DNA from: Leptodactylus fallax
Lineage: Eukaryota > Chordata > Amphibia > Anura > Leptodactylidae
Direction: 5' to 3'
Assembly (NCBI GenBank): GCA_947044405.1
Contig: CAMRHE010000508.1
Span: forward strand, 337,001-401,000
Length of the DNA: 64,000 nt
Part shown: positions 25,778 through 35,639 of the stretch, piece by piece
Numbering within the stretch: position 1 is the stretch's first letter
How the letters are laid out: every line of letters starts with the position of its first letter
Position numbers and translations under genes: made by a program
Notes under the pieces: model-generated
Database searches by the model: none
Seen by the model: the letters and a program-made list of their open reading frames with translations, nothing else
Told to the model about the DNA's origin: nothing

Positions 25778-28700
25778 TTAAGAGTGGCAGTCCCTGCCTA
25801 TGACTGTATATCCAGAGGGTTGTACTTTTATGCACAGGGTGGTAGTATACCGATGTATGGCAGGCCAAACAAACTCATCCTGCGCATACCGAACAGGGGG
25901 AATACCAGCATTTGGCCTAGTGGTCCGTCTGAGGACCGGTGGTATATTATGGGGTGCTGCAGCTATGGGCTGAGAAGGACCAGCGGATTCCGCACCAGAG
26001 GGGGCACAGGCCGGAGATACAGTAGTCACAGGTGGAACATCCCCAGGAGCAGGGATCGGCCAACAATCATCCTCCTCGTCGGAGGCCCATTCCGCACCTC
26101 CATTCTCTGACTGTGGGAGCTCATTCACATTGGCAGGCCCATCGTGATTTGTCCCTTCAGAATGACACAGGCGCAACATATTTCGGTGAAGTACTCGAAC
26201 ACAATCAGTTCCTTCTTTCTGGACCTGGTACACTGGCCCATTCGCATACTTGCGGCCAACAACACGATACGGCAAAGCCTCCCATCTGCTTTCCAATTTC
26301 CCTTGGGGTTTCTTGACACGAACTAGCACCAGGTCGCCTGGTTGCAATGGTGCTTCTTGCACTGGGGTCTTATCAGGATGGGGATGTTCTTGCAGGCGCT
26401 GCCGCACCAATCGATGGATCGTCTCAAGTCTCTGCCGATGCGCCCGCACCCAAGAGGTTGGATCCCTCGGAGGGAACCCATCCACATCATTCAACTGTAA
26501 TTCTCCTATACTTCGCCCAGACCGCCCAAAGAGAAGTGTATAAGGAGAGTACCCCGTTGTAGAATGGACCTGATTGTTATAGGCCCACACCATTTCAGAC
26601 AAGAACTGAGGCCACTGTAACTTCTTGTCTTCCTCCAGAGTCCGCAGCATCTGTAGCAGAGTTCTGTTGAATCTTTCACAGGCCCCATTTCCCTGAGGGT
26701 GGTATGGAGTCGTGTGCGACTTCTTTATCCCGTAGATACGTTGAACTTCTTTCATTACGTGTCCCTCAAAGCAGGCGCCCTGGTCGGAGTGGATGCGTTG
26801 GGGGCACCCATATACTCGAATGAAATCTTGGCACAGAGCACGAGCTGCTGACTCAGCTGTCTGGTCCTTGGTGGCGGTTACCACCGCAAATTTGGTGAAG
26901 TGATCCACCATTACGAGGCAATACTGGTGTCCGCTATTGGATGGGCCCACCATTAGATAGTCTATCATGACGATTTCTAAAGGTTCCTGGGTCACGATGG
27001 TTTGCAGGGGAGCTCTCTGTTCTATTGCCTTATGGATCTCACAAGTTCGACAGCTGCGGCATACTTCTTCGACCATTTGACGAAGACCAGGGCAGTAAAT
27101 CAGTCGCTGTAACCAACGAAAGGTCTTCTCATGACCAAAATGTCCATTCTTATTATGAGCCTCAACTGCCAACGAGCGAGCCAGTTCACTAGGCACCACA
27201 ATTTGGTATCGAATGTCGATCTCAGAAGGTAAATAGACCTTTCGGCATAGCACTCCATTTTTCATCTCCAACTTTTCCCACTGACTCAAAACAGATAATA
27301 TCTCACGTGTCAGTCGTTCTCTTTCCTCTCTACAGGGCTTCTGGCCTTTCTCAACACACTTGATCATCTGCGCCAGCCCCTCATGGGTCTGTTGTATCTG
27401 TGCCCATTCCTGTCGTGAGGGACCAAAGAAAGGAGCCATTTCAGTCCCCTCCATCTCAAACTGATTAGTGGCGGTCAAGGCCTGTGAAAATCTGCTGAAA
27501 TCGGGCACCTCCACATGCTCCAACTCATGATCCACGTCTTCTGTGGGGGTCTGGGCAGTTACCCTAGAAAGTCCGTCAGCATTCTGGTTCTCTGTCTTGG
27601 ACCGATACTTAATGCGGTAATTGAATGTAGACATTCGGGCTATCCACCTCTGCTCTAACGCCCCGAGCTTGGCATTTTCCAGGTGAGCTAGTGGGTTGTT
27701 GTCAGTCAGTACTAAAACTTCAGCACCGGTCAAATATTCAGAGAATTTCTCGGTCATGGCCCATACCAGTGCCAACAGCTCCAATTTAAATGAACTATAA
27801 TTCTCGGGGTTTCTTTCAGAATCTCTCAAAGACCGGCTGCCGTACGCTATGACCCTCTCCTGGCCATCCTGAAGCTGGGAAAGCACTGCTCCAAGACCAT
27901 ACAGGCTTGCATCTGTATATAGCTGGAACGGCAAGTGGTAATCAGCATATGCCAAGATTGGGGCTGTTGTCAGTGCATCCTTCAATGCCTGGAAGGCTTG
28001 TTCCTGTTCAGGTCCCCACTTCACGGACCGGTTCTTTGGACCACCGGATGTGCCTCGTAGGAGAGCATTAAGTGGTGCTGCTACCTTGGCGAAATCCTTA
28101 ATAAACCGTCGATAGTAACCGGCTACTCCAAGGAACGCCCTCACTTCTCGCAGGGTAGTCGGTATCGGCCAATCTTGAACAGCCGCTATCTTGTCTCTTG
28201 ATGGTCTCACCCCTTCTCCTGATACGCGGTGACCCAAGTAATCAATTTCAGATTGGAACAACCGACATTTACTGGGTTTCAATTTGAGCCCATGTTCCCG
28301 CAATCTTCGAAATACTTGCCCCAACTGGTGGAGATGGTCTTCAAAGGTCGCAGAATACACTATAATGTCATCCAAGTAGATGAGAGTGAACTCAAAGTTG
28401 AAGTCACCGAGACATTTCTCCATCAACCGCTGAAACGTTCCGGGTGCATTTGTCAACCCGAAGGGCATCCGGTTAAATTCGTATAGTCCCATGGGCAAGA
28501 TGAATGCCGTCTTCTCCTTGTCTTTTGTGGCCATCGGCACCTGCCAATACCCACTAGCCAGATCTAGTGAGGAGAAGTACCGGGCTCTCCCTAGCGCTGA
28601 GAGGGACTCCTCAATCCGTGGCAAGGGGTAGGAATCTCGTACGGTGCAAGCGTTTAACTTCCGATAGTCTACGCAAAATCGGATGGACCCATCTTTTTTT

Positions 28701-29866
28701 CTTACTAACACCACAGGAGCTGCCCAGGGACTCTGGCTTTCTTGGATGATCCCACCCTGTAGCATCTTAGCTAACAGTTCTTTCACTTCCTGATACAACT
28801 GTGGAGGAATTTGTCGGTAGCGCTCTCTAATTGGAGGGGTGTCTCCTGTGGGAATCTCATGGTAGATCCCTGTGGTACATCCAAAATCTTCAGCATACCG
28901 TGCAAAGGTGGCTTGGTTCTCCCACAATAGCTCATCTACCTTCTGCACCCATTCCAGAGAACATGAACTTACATCCATCTTCATCTGTTCTCGAATTGCA
29001 CAGCCATTCCATTCAGAGGTGGGTTCCTCATCTTCTCCCATGGACACAGTTACGGTCCACTCATCCCTTTCAGTCGGCTTCAGCTGCATTGGAGTTACTT
29101 TCCTTACTTCCTCCGGAGTCACATAGATGTTAGCCAGCAGCCTCCCTGGGGTCAGGTCCACACTCTGGTCCTGAGTGTTTACACATCGAAGTGGTACTCT
29201 TCCATTGCGAACTATTGCCAAGGAACGGGCCACTAGCGGATCAACACCTCCTTCGGCTGCCTGCAGTGGTTCTACCAACACAGCTATGCCCTCTAGTTTC
29301 CGACAGGTGCCTACGGGCATAGACACTATTGTCTCCCGACTGGGTGGCAGTGTAACTTTTGTATGCAAAGGAACTGAAATTCGAGCCAGAGGACGCTGTG
29401 CATCTGAACTTTTCTGTAAGCCACATGTCCGGATCAGCCGCTGGAAAGCTGTTTGAGTAGGCCGATGGGTGGTGGTTTCTTTCCAATAACCGTGACCTTT
29501 CTTTTCAAAGAGGATCTGATCTAATTCTTTTAACACATTCATCCCCAAAATGACAGGGACCTTTACTTCATGTGACTCCTGTACCACCACAATGCCTTTC
29601 CTACCTAGATCTTGGCCACATACCCGGACATTCATCCAGGCCACTCCCACGACCGGAACTGGTAACTGGTTAGCTGCGACCACTCGTACGAATGTATGGG
29701 GATCATATTTCACATGTTGCCGGAAGTACCGTTCATAACAGTCTCTACTCAAGGTCGTTACTTGGGAACCCGTGTCAATCATCCCGGTAACCGGAATACC
29801 CTCCATTTCCACCTGTATGACAGGACTTGCAGCGATCAGGTCATCATCAGGGCATTCTCCCCACAT
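25778..29866 (-). CDS. pol: Pol polyprotein of Ty3/gypsy retrotransposon (PR-RT-RNase H-integrase)
   Basis: This 1362-codon frame encodes the enzymes that copy and integrate the element. Residues are counted from the first ATG. The protease has the aspartic motif DTG at 31-33. Reverse transcriptase spans about 335-600, with catalytic D435 in SSLDLASGYWQ and YLDD at 497-500. RNase H spans about 645-768 with D652, E696, D722 and D764. Integrase has an H904-H909-C939-C942 zinc finger and a core with D969, D1028 and E1064 (35 residues between the last two, DD35E). A GPY/F-like segment lies near 1195-1232; no chromodomain is seen. There are no internal stops. The frame is open upstream to 29935, overlapping the gag end by 19 bases in the -1 frame, so translation probably enters by frameshifting at 29920-29926 and the ATG may not be used. 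The tail beyond about residue 1240 is proline-rich and unassigned. Confidence 0.96.
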   Translation of the reverse strand: MWGECPDDDLIAASPVIQVEMEGIPVTGMIDTGSQVTTLSRDCYERYFRQHVKYDPHTFVRVVAANQLPVPVVGVAWMNVRVCGQDLGRKGIVVVQESHEVKVPVILGMNVLKELDQILFEKKGHGYWKETTTHRPTQTAFQRLIRTCGLQKSSDAQRPLARISVPLHTKVTLPPSRETIVSMPVGTCRKLEGIAVLVEPLQAAEGGVDPLVARSLAIVRNGRVPLRCVNTQDQSVDLTPGRLLANIYVTPEEVRKVTPMQLKPTERDEWTVTVSMGEDEEPTSEWNGCAIREQMKMDVSSCSLEWVQKVDELLWENQATFARYAEDFGCTTGIYHEIPTGDTPPIRERYRQIPPQLYQEVKELLAKMLQGGIIQESQSPWAAPVVLVRKKDGSIRFCVDYRKLNACTVRDSYPLPRIEESLSALGRARYFSSLDLASGYWQVPMATKDKEKTAFILPMGLYEFNRMPFGLTNAPGTFQRLMEKCLGDFNFEFTLIYLDDIIVYSATFEDHLHQLGQVFRRLREHGLKLKPSKCRLFQSEIDYLGHRVSGEGVRPSRDKIAAVQDWPIPTTLREVRAFLGVAGYYRRFIKDFAKVAAPLNALLRGTSGGPKNRSVKWGPEQEQAFQALKDALTTAPILAYADYHLPFQLYTDASLYGLGAVLSQLQDGQERVIAYGSRSLRDSERNPENYSSFKLELLALVWAMTEKFSEYLTGAEVLVLTDNNPLAHLENAKLGALEQRWIARMSTFNYRIKYRSKTENQNADGLSRVTAQTPTEDVDHELEHVEVPDFSRFSQALTATNQFEMEGTEMAPFFGPSRQEWAQIQQTHEGLAQMIKCVEKGQKPCREERERLTREILSVLSQWEKLEMKNGVLCRKVYLPSEIDIRYQIVVPSELARSLAVEAHNKNGHFGHEKTFRWLQRLIYCPGLRQMVEEVCRSCRTCEIHKAIEQRAPLQTIVTQEPLEIVMIDYLMVGPSNSGHQYCLVMVDHFTKFAVVTATKDQTAESAARALCQDFIRVYGCPQRIHSDQGACFEGHVMKEVQRIYGIKKSHTTPYHPQGNGACERFNRTLLQMLRTLEEDKKLQWPQFLSEMVWAYNNQVHSTTGYSPYTLLFGRSGRSIGELQLNDVDGFPPRDPTSWVRAHRQRLETIHRLVRQRLQEHPHPDKTPVQEAPLQPGDLVLVRVKKPQGKLESRWEALPYRVVGRKYANGPVYQVQKEGTDCVRVLHRNMLRLCHSEGTNHDGPANVNELPQSENGGAEWASDEEDDCWPIPAPGDVPPVTTVSPACAPSGAESAGPSQPIAAAPHNIPPVLRRTTRPNAGIPPVRYAQDEFVWPAIHRYTTTLCIKVQPSGYTVIGRDCHS

Positions 29867-29882
29867 AGTCTCCTTGTCAGTC

Positions 29883-29926
29883 TCCCCTACTACACGCCCT
29901 TCAGCAGCAGGGGACTTCAGTTTAAC
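29883..29926 (-). promoter_or_regulatory. Probable -1 ribosomal frameshift signal at the gag/pol junction
   Basis: On the minus strand the heptamer GTTAAAC (29926-29920) is read G TTA AAC in the gag frame and is followed at once by the gag stop TGA (29919-29917). Five bases after the heptamer comes TCCCCT (29914-29909), which can pair with AGGGGA (29888-29883) across a 20-base loop. The pol frame is exactly -1 relative to gag and opens at 29935. The same heptamer is the known slip site of equine arteritis virus. Slippery site, spacer and stem are seen in the sequence; frameshifting itself is inferred. Confidence 0.75.
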
Positions 29927-30846
29927 GGCGGTCTCTCATAAGTTTGTCGCTGCTCTGGACATCTAGCAGCAACGTGGCCCATCCGTCCACACTCCCAGCA
30001 GCGTATCCCCCGTCGTTCTGGCCATCTGTTTGGGCCCCTTCGGTAAGCCCCTTCGATTTCTCCTGAGCACTGCACTAAATGATTTGGACCCCTTCGGTAG
30101 GTCCTATCCTCACCCCTCCAGCGGGGTGGTGGGTGATTCTGACTTGCTGGGTGTGGATGGCTCACCCTTTCATCTCCAGTCTTCTGGAAGTCTGCAATTT
30201 TCATAGACTGCTCATCACAACGAGTGTGCAAGTGTTCCATTTGTTCTTGCAGTTTCTGCATTACTGTGAGAATTTCTTTAACCGTCCCTTCTTCTACTGT
30301 CTCTGAGCCAGAACTAGCCCCCTGTGACAAAGTAACTCCAACTGCGGTCTGCGGCCTCGGGACCATACTATTGGCACGGGAGATGGCCTCTACCTGTACA
30401 TCATGGAATTTAGCATCAGTCTCTCGTCGTATAAAATCCTGCATAGTCACAGTTAAACTGCCGTCACGTATCCCCAGGACAAACTGGTCACGGAGAGTCC
30501 GATCAGGGTTACAGAAGGCTGGCGAGCCCCCTCTTTCCTTCCTTTGAATATCTCGGAGCAGTTCTTGTAGGGCATTTGCATATTGGGGAAGGCTTTCATT
30601 CTCCTGTTGTACCCTCTGGAAGAACCGAGCCTGCAGAGACCCCAGCAATGCAGTTTCTCCATAGATGGTTTCTAGAATCTGGACTACTTGCTCAAATGTC
30701 TGCCTTTGTTCAAATGGCCTCAGTATCACCGTGGTCTTAGCATCCCCTTGTAATGTCAATATTGCTAGCTCTACTAGTACTTCTGGTGCGGTCTGGTACA
30801 TTCGCTGTATCATTCGTATCTGTTCCACCCACATACTCACTGACAT
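29917..30846 (-). CDS. gag: Gag polyprotein of Ty3/gypsy retrotransposon
   Basis: This 309-codon frame encodes the structural protein that forms the particle and packages the RNA. Residues about 1-150 look like a retrotransposon capsid (helical; segments LQGDAKTTVILRPF, IYGETALLGSL and ESLPQYANALQELL). A likely coiled coil lies at about 185-210. A CCHC zinc knuckle (C283, C286, H291, C296) follows a basic, arginine-rich stretch at about 242-280. The chosen ATG at 30846 has A at -3. However, the frame is open upstream to 30948 and the capsid-like segment KFDGNN lies just before this ATG, so the native start may be further upstream (see findings). The gag stop lies 19 bases inside the pol frame. 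Confidence 0.92.
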   Translation of the reverse strand: MSVSMWVEQIRMIQRMYQTAPEVLVELAILTLQGDAKTTVILRPFEQRQTFEQVVQILETIYGETALLGSLQARFFQRVQQENESLPQYANALQELLRDIQRKERGGSPAFCNPDRTLRDQFVLGIRDGSLTVTMQDFIRRETDAKFHDVQVEAISRANSMVPRPQTAVGVTLSQGASSGSETVEEGTVKEILTVMQKLQEQMEHLHTRCDEQSMKIADFQKTGDERVSHPHPASQNHPPPRWRGEDRTYRRGPNHLVQCSGEIEGAYRRGPNRWPERRGIRCWECGRMGHVAARCPEQRQTYERPPLN

Positions 30847-30971
30847 ATTATTGCCATCAAATTTAGCTAACTGAATATTATTATTATTATTATCATTATA
30901 GCCCCTGCTGGCATTCTTCCTCCAGCACCATTCTCCCGAACGGGTGCGTCACCGTCCATTCTGGTAAGCGG
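30847..30971 (-). other. Untranslated leader between primer-binding site and gag
   Basis: A short leader with an (ATT)n run on the plus strand at 30874-30894. A second ATG at 30959 opens a 30-codon frame, different from gag, that closes at 30867 just past the trinucleotide run. Confidence 0.6.
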
Positions 30972-30989
30972 ATCCTGCCGACTACGCCA
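30972..30989 (-). other. tRNA primer-binding site
   Basis: The minus strand reads TGGCGTAGTCGGCAGGAT, three bases after the 5' LTR end. The leading TGG pairs with the CCA end of a tRNA, as expected. I could not identify which tRNA from memory. Confidence 0.7.
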
Positions 30990-30992
30990 ATT

Positions 30993-31968
30993 TGTGAACC
31001 GAGAGCAAGGCAGGTGGTTTGGACTCCGCAACCAGAAATGAACGCACACGCGGTAGTTCAAGAAAAAAATATATATTTACTATAAGTTAATAAAGGCTAG
31101 TTAAAGGTAAAATGACAGGGCTAAAGACAAGCAAAATATACAATATAGCATGAACAATTTCAAGGCAAATTCTGCAATGGTTTCTACTTTTACTCTGTCC
31201 ACTTCTGCAGTATGGACACTGAATGAACAATATACTCAAAACTATCCCTAACTGACCCTGACTTCACATTTGGGTGCACCCCCTTTTCCCCAGTGGTCCA
31301 GGTGGACCGCTTACAGTCCGTAGAAGCGCGCGGTGGGGCCCAAAGTCGGTCCTTTCTTTTATAGTGAAGCGTCCTCTCCTCACGGTTATCAGGATCTTGG
31401 GAGAAATGAAGTCCTCTTTAACAGACAGGGAAACCAACTGAATGCAATGTAATCCAACAGCAGATTCCACTCAGCACACTGACAGTCCTGCCGAATCCAT
31501 ACACTGAGCTGGGATGTAAGCCGGGATTTAGCAGGTGCCGTCCAGTACATCAACAGCACTGCGAGTCTCTATCTGTGGTATCCATATACACAGTCACAAT
31601 GTCAGTCTCACTGATCAGCCACTGAGCACAGTTCCTTTCACGTGGACTCACTAGTCCTGTTGTCTCTTTACACTCTGTTTGTCTCTGGACCAAGATACAG
31701 CTTAGCTGTACAGAAAAATCTCCACACCAGTTCAATACAACACTTGCCAAGATGGCTGCTGCTCTCTGTCTCGTCACTTCCTGCTGCTCTGCTCACACTC
31801 TGTCTGCAGAACAGGCAGGCTGACATAAAAGGGGGGGGGTCTCACTCCAGCATCATGTCACAATTACAATGGCTGCTGTCTTAAAGGAACAGAATCACAG
31901 AAATACATTCAACATTAACAGTTTATACAGAAAAATGAAGCTTAAGACAACATTGGCTGTCTCTTACA
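30993..31968 (-). repeat. 5' LTR
   Basis: 976 bp, with the same ends as the left LTR. It is followed on the plus strand by 'catttaccacag', where the minisatellite resumes. Confidence 0.95.
31356..31363 (-). promoter_or_regulatory. TATA-like box in 5' LTR
   Basis: TATAAAAG on the minus strand, about 605 bases from the LTR start, a plausible core promoter for the element. The poly(A) signal is not obvious; only AGTAAA-type variants are seen downstream. Confidence 0.5.
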
Positions 31969-34672
31969 CATTTACCACAGATGTTACAGCTGGACCTGTA
32001 GCCTGGATACAAGATGAGATACGGCAGGACATGGAGGTATACAAGATCTGTATGGTACCCTGCAGTACATTTACCACAGATGTTACAGCTGGGCCTGTAG
32101 TCTGGATACAAGATGAGATACGGCAGGACATGGAGGGATACAGGCTCTGTATGGTATCCTGCAGTACATTTACCACAGATGTTACAGCTGGACCTGTAGT
32201 CTGGATACAAGATGAGATACGGCAGGACATGGAGGTATACAGGTTCTGTATGGTATCCTGCAGTACATTTACCACAGATGTTACAGCTGGGCCTGTAGTC
32301 TGGATACAAGATGAGATACGGCAGGACATGGAGGTATACAGGTTCTGTATGGTATCCTGCAGTACATTTACCACAGATGTTACAGCTGGGCCTGTAGTCT
32401 GGATACAAGATGAGATACGGCAGGACATGGAGGTATACAGGCTCTGTATGGTATCCTGCAGTACATTTACCACAGACATGTTACAGCTGGGCCTGTAGTC
32501 TGGATACAAGATGAGATACGGCAGGACATGGAGGTATACAGGTTCTGTATGGTATCCTGCAGTACATTTACCACAGATGTTACAGCTGGGCCTGTAGCCT
32601 GGATACAAGATGAGATACAGCAGGACATGGAGGTATACAGGCTCTGTATGGTATCCTGCAGTACATTTACCACAGATGTTACAGCTGGCCCTGTTGTCTG
32701 GATACAAGATGAGATACGGCAGGACATGGAGGTATACAGGCTCTGTATGGTATCCTGCAGTACATTTACCACAGACATTACAGCTGGGCCTGTAGTCTGG
32801 ATACAAGATGAGATACGGCAGGACATGGAGGTATACAGGTTCTGTAAGGTATCCTGCAGTACATTTACCACAGATATTACAGCTGTGTCTGGATACAAGA
32901 TGAGATACGGCAGGACATGGAGGTATACAGGTTCTGTATGGTATCCTGCAGTACATTTACCACAGATGTTACAGCCGGGCCTGTAGCCTGGATACAAGAT
33001 GAGATACGGCAGGACATGGAGGTATACAGGCTCTGTATGGTATCCTGCAGTACATTTACCACAGATGTTACAGCTGGACCTGTAGTCTGGATACAAGATG
33101 AGATACGGCAGGACATGGAGGTATACAGGCTCTGTATGGTATCCTGCAGTACATTTACCACAGATGTTACAGCTGGGCCTGTAGTCTGGATACAAGATGA
33201 GATACGGCAGGACATGGAGGTATACAGGTTCTGTATGGTATCCTGCAGTACATTTACCACAGATGTTACAGCTGGGCCTGTAGCCTGGATACAAGATGAG
33301 ATACGGCAGGACATGGAGGTATACAGGTTCTGTATGGTATCCTGCAGTACATTTACCACAGATGTTACAGCTGGGCCTGTAGCCTGGATACAAGATGAGA
33401 TACGGCAGGACATGGAGGTATACAGGTTCTGTATGGTATCCTGCAGTACATTTACCACAGATGTTACAGCTGGGCCTGTAGCCTGGATACAAGATGAGAT
33501 ACAGCAGGACATGGAGGTATACAGGCTCTGTATGGTATCCTGCAGTACATTTACCACAGATGTTACAGCTGGCCCTGTTGTCTGGATACAAGATGAGATA
33601 CGGCAGGACATGGAGGTATACAGGCTCTGTATGGTATCCTGCAGTACATTTACCACAGACATTACAGCTGGGCCTGTAGTCTGGATACAAGATGAGATAC
33701 GGCAGGACATGGAGGTATACAGGTTCTGTAAGGTATCCTGCAGTACATTTACCACAGATATTACAGCTGTCGTCTGGATACAAGATGAGATACGGCAGGA
33801 CATGGAGGTATACAGGTTCTGTATGGTATCCTGCAGTACATTTACCACAGATGTTACAGCCGGGCCTGTAGCCTGGATACAAGATGAGATACGGCAGGAC
33901 ATGGAGGTATACAGGCTCTGTATGGTATCCTGCAGTACATTTACCACAGATGTTACAGCTGGACCTGTAGTCTGGATACAAGATGAGATACGGCAGGACA
34001 TGGAGGTATACAGGCTCTGTATGGTATCCTGCAGTACATTTACCACAGATGTTACAGCTGGGCCTGTAGTCTGGATACAAGATGAGATACGGCAGGACAT
34101 GGAGGTATACAGGTTCTGTATGGTATCCTGCAGTACATTTACCACAGATGTTACAGCTGGGCCTGTAGCCTGGATACAAGATGAGATACGGCAGGACATG
34201 GAGGTATACAGGCTCTGTATGGTACCCTGCAGTACATTTACCACAGATGTTACAGCCGGGCCTGTAGTCTGGATACAAGATGAGATACGGCAGGACATGG
34301 AGGTATACAGGCTCTGTATGGTATCCTGCAGTACATTTACCACAGATGTTACAGCTGGACCTGTAGCCTGGATACAAGATGAGATACGGCAGGACATGGA
34401 GGTATACAGGCTCTGTATGGTATCCTGCAGTACATTTACCACAGATGTTACAGCTGGGCCTGTAGCCTGGATACAAGATGAGATACGGCAGGACATGGAG
34501 GTATACAGGTTCTGTATGGTATCCTGCAGTACATTTACCACAGATGTTACAGCTGGGCCTGTAGTCTGGATACAAGATGAGATACGGCAGGACATGGAGG
34601 TATACAGGTTCTGTATGGTATCCTGCAGTACATTTACCACAGATGTTACAGCTGGGCCTGTAGCGGACATGG
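31969..34672. repeat. Minisatellite, 99-bp unit, right block (about 27 copies)
   Basis: Continuation of the array interrupted at 24786, with the same unit. Units are very uniform. A nine-unit block is itself duplicated: rare variants 'ggccctgttgtctgg' (32687 and 33571), 'cagacattacag', 'ctgtaaggtatcc' and a shortened 'gatattacagctgt' unit recur in the same order about 884 bp apart. Long open frames on both strands are repeat artefacts. Confidence 0.97.
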
Positions 34673-34780
34673 GGGGGATACAAGACTTCTGTAAGACAGG
34701 TTCTTTATGGTATCCTGTGGCACAATTACCTACAGATGTTGGACCCGAACAGGCAGAGACGTTACAGAGGTGTTGTAATC
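34673..34780. repeat. Degenerate last unit of the 99-bp array
   Basis: Recognisable words ('gatacaagacttctgtaaga', 'tatggtatcctgtggcac', 'acctacagatgtt') show one or two decayed units marking the array edge. Confidence 0.6.
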
Positions 34781-34936
34781 TGGGAGAGTCAATCTTGGGA
34801 AACCTTTACTGTGTGTATGGGCGAGCATTAACCTGCTGAAAAATGCCAGTTGCTTGCCCTGCCATGAGAGACAACACATGTGGCCCCAGGATGTCCTGTG
34901 TAGATGACTGAGCTGCTAGTCTCCTTGTATCACTAC

Positions 34937-35340
34937 TAAAGATAAGCAAACCTATAAGGATTCATCTTGTCCCATGTTCAGACAAAACAATCTGGCAGTG
35001 AAATTATTATTTTACTTGGCATGCCCATGTCACAATTACAAGAATCAGTGGTGACCCTGGGTACATGATGTCACAGAAGAGTACCAGATGACACAAGGAG
35101 ACATGGGGTGCTGGATGCCGCAAAGAGGTAAGAAAAGGTGAGTATGAATGTTAATAATTTGTGTCACCTCCCCTGGGCCTCCTGGGGAAAAGAGACCCCG
35201 AAGTATAATAATTCACTGCAATGCATGTTGAGGCAGCCATTTTAGTTAGTCTGAGACGAATCCCAAATTGTTAGGTTCCATTAAAAACCGAACAATTTAG
35301 AAAATTTGTGTCAAATCTGGTTCGTTACAAACAAGACTAA
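34937..35340. mobile_element. MITE-like element, TAGAGATGGG family (copy B3)
   Basis: It starts TAAAGATAAGCAAACC. It keeps 'aaaaggtgagtatgaatgtt' (inner arm), 'gagaccccgaagtataataa' (module end) and 'ctgcaatgcatgttg' (right flank). The right end 'gttacaaacaagactaa' is eroded. Confidence 0.55.
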
Positions 35341-35639
35341 ACAGCCATGGGTGATGTATAATATATCAATGCATCTCCATTTTTTCAGTTCATACTGAGG
35401 TTATGTTCACAGCGTTGTCATGGCTTCCATTGTTACAGGATCTATGGTGGATATTACTGGGGCATTCTGGTCTGAAACAAATGAAGGGGCTCTGGAGAAA
35501 AGATTAGAATAGACCCATTGTTCTCGTAGTTAAAGGGGCTTTCCTGTTTATTCTAGGACGTTAAAAACAGTGGGGAATTGGGTAACATTGGAGCTGAAGC
35601 GGGGAGGGATCCATTAGTGTCATAAAAAAAAATATCGCA

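Larger units (their letters stand above)
24787..31968 (-). mobile_element. Complete Ty3/gypsy LTR retrotransposon
   Basis: This 7182-bp element lies on the minus strand. In its own order it has: 5' LTR (30993-31968), primer-binding site (30972-30989), gag (30846-29917), pol in the -1 frame (to 25778), polypurine tract (25777-25763) and 3' LTR (25762-24787). The domain order PR-RT-RNaseH-IN is that of Ty3/gypsy (Metaviridae), not Copia. Both LTRs are 976 bp; in the parts I compared they differ at one base (25513 versus 31719: 'aaaaatatcc' versus 'aaaaatctcc'). With both open frames intact and a clean 4-bp target duplication, the insertion appears very recent. No env-like frame is present. I do not assign a clade. 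Confidence 0.95.

Noticed and set aside
25784..29966. Plus-strand open frames over the retrotransposon
   Set aside because: They are shadows of the minus-strand gag and pol.
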